6,293 nucleotides of DNA, taken from the NCBI GenBank assembly GCA_003488655.1, contig DNKW01000065.1:1-6293 (forward strand), written 5' to 3'. Positions 5,485 through 6,293 of this stretch are shown here, one piece after another. Under the pieces are notes generated by a model. The model saw only the letters and a program-made list of their open reading frames with translations, was not told where the DNA came from and made no database searches. Within the stretch, counting starts at the first letter, position 1, and each line of letters opens with the position of its first letter. The stretch comes from Candidatus Altimarinota bacterium (GTDB lineage: Bacteria; Patescibacteriota; Gracilibacteria; BD1-5; UBA2023). The position numbers were made by a program, and so were the translations under genes.

Positions 5485-6293
5485 ATGATTCCTGCTTCTT
5501 TTTCTCTGGAAATCCTCGATAATCCAGAAAATAATACTCTTGAAAACTTCGTCATCGAGGTTGAAGAGCTCAGCAATCTGGACTTTTTTAAACGTATCCA
5601 CCTCCCCGAGGATATTATGGCGGAGATAGAATCCAAAAGTCACGAGACAGAAAAAGCAAGCTTCATCATCTCGACCTATTGTCCGTTTTTCCATGCGAAG
5701 AAGCTCCACATCATCTATATCCACGATAAGAAATCCTATACCAAGGAGCTTTCCGATGCTCTCGGGAAAATTAAAGGGGATATCGCCTTCTATACGAGCA
5801 AAAAAGAGCAGGCCCTATCAAGTCTCGATAGTCTCGTTCTCACTGCCTATTCATTTGAACAATTCCTTACCAAGAAAACTCCCCGAAAACTCTCTCTCAT
5901 AATCGAGAATCCGAGCGAATCGATTCGGGAAGAAATAGTCGATCGCATCGAGCTCCTTTCCTGTGTCTATCTCGTGCGGGATATGGTGAATACCCCGGCT
6001 TCGCTCAAGTATCCACGTCGTCTCGCCGAACACATTATGAAGCTCCCGTTTCGCAATACGAAAGTGACACTTATGGAGAAAAAAGAACTCGAAACCAAGG
6101 GATTCAACCTTCTCCTCGGGGTTGGTTCCGGGAGTGATAAAGACCCATGTGTTTTGGTATTTGAACGCATGATTGACAAGAATCTTCCGACTCTCGCGCT
6201 CGCCGGGAAAGGAGTGACGTTTGATGCGGGAGGACTCCAGATCAAGTCCGACGACGGGATGCTCGATATGAAATCCGATATGGCGGGAGCCCG
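5485..6293 (+). CDS. M17 leucyl aminopeptidase family protein, 3'-truncated by window edge
   Basis: A cytosolic metalloaminopeptidase that releases N-terminal residues from peptides. From ATG 5485 the frame is open to the window end: 269 complete codons, with no UGA. Residues 1 to about 130 form the variable N-terminal domain. The catalytic domain begins at about 155 with VRDMVNTPASLKYP, a typical M17 linker motif. GKGVTFDAGG follows, with Lys242 and Asp247 as metal ligands, then Lys254 in LQIK as the catalytic Lys and Asp265 in MKSDMAGA as a metal ligand. The spacings K-5-D, 12 to K and 23 to D match E. coli PepA (K270, D275, K282, D293). The usual FDSGG is FDAGG here. The distal NTDAEGR motif lies beyond the window. 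The start is chosen because the promoter puts the transcript start only 24 bases upstream. The name pepA is plausible, but the exact subfamily is not settled. Confidence 0.93.
   Translation, partial: MIPASFSLEILDNPENNTLENFVIEVEELSNLDFFKRIHLPEDIMAEIESKSHETEKASFIISTYCPFFHAKKLHIIYIHDKKSYTKELSDALGKIKGDIAFYTSKKEQALSSLDSLVLTAYSFEQFLTKKTPRKLSLIIENPSESIREEIVDRIELLSCVYLVRDMVNTPASLKYPRRLAEHIMKLPFRNTKVTLMEKKELETKGFNLLLGVGSGSDKDPCVLVFERMIDKNLPTLALAGKGVTFDAGGLQIKSDDGMLDMKSDMAGA

Noticed and set aside
1..6293. CRISPR array, transposase or prophage genes
   Set aside because: No spaced direct repeats of CRISPR type, no transposase or phage protein motifs; the coding content is housekeeping.

Overview
The window comes from a bacterium that reads UGA as glycine (translation table 25), the code known from Gracilibacteria (BD1-5) and Absconditabacteria (SR1) of the candidate phyla radiation. 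With the standard code three housekeeping genes here look broken. With UGA read as Gly each becomes one intact frame with no indel, and the UGA codons fall where the families have conserved glycines: LLK-G-VDPNKDQSYFL in MnmA, KLSQ-G-DPE and the C-terminal LEK-G-FELL in ArgS. Seven in-frame UGA codons occur in about 1,310 codons of these three genes. All four gene ends inside the window are TAA.

Layout. Bases 1-985 (+) hold the 3' part of mnmA (tRNA 2-thiouridylase). It converges, with a 3-base gap, on an M23 metallopeptidase gene at 2140-989 (-). Just upstream of that, 23 bases away and on the same strand, is argS (3972-2164), so argS and the M23 gene probably form an operon. A weak promoter for it lies at 4008-4035. 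Bases 3973-4899 hold no convincing protein gene but are rich in structure: a tandem repeat near the argS promoter, a 60-base near-perfect palindrome (4414-4473), a hairpin-rich stretch ending in a terminator-like hairpin (about 4526-4696, candidate small RNA), and a second large stem-loop (about 4735-4840). A strong terminator (4855-4891) then closes a small FMN-binding lipoprotein gene (5328-4900, -). That gene is divergent from the 5' part of an M17 leucyl aminopeptidase gene (5485 to the window end, +), which has a good promoter at 5427-5454.

Functionally the genes are mostly core: tRNA modification and charging (MnmA, ArgS), peptide turnover (M17), wall hydrolysis (M23), plus one exported flavoprotein with no redox partner visible. 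None of the four gene starts in the window has a recognisable Shine-Dalgarno sequence. The most notable points are the recoding, the roughly 44-residue insertion in MnmA, and the undescribed structured elements in the argS-lipoprotein intergenic region. The recoding itself is known from these phyla; the intergenic RNAs are only candidates.
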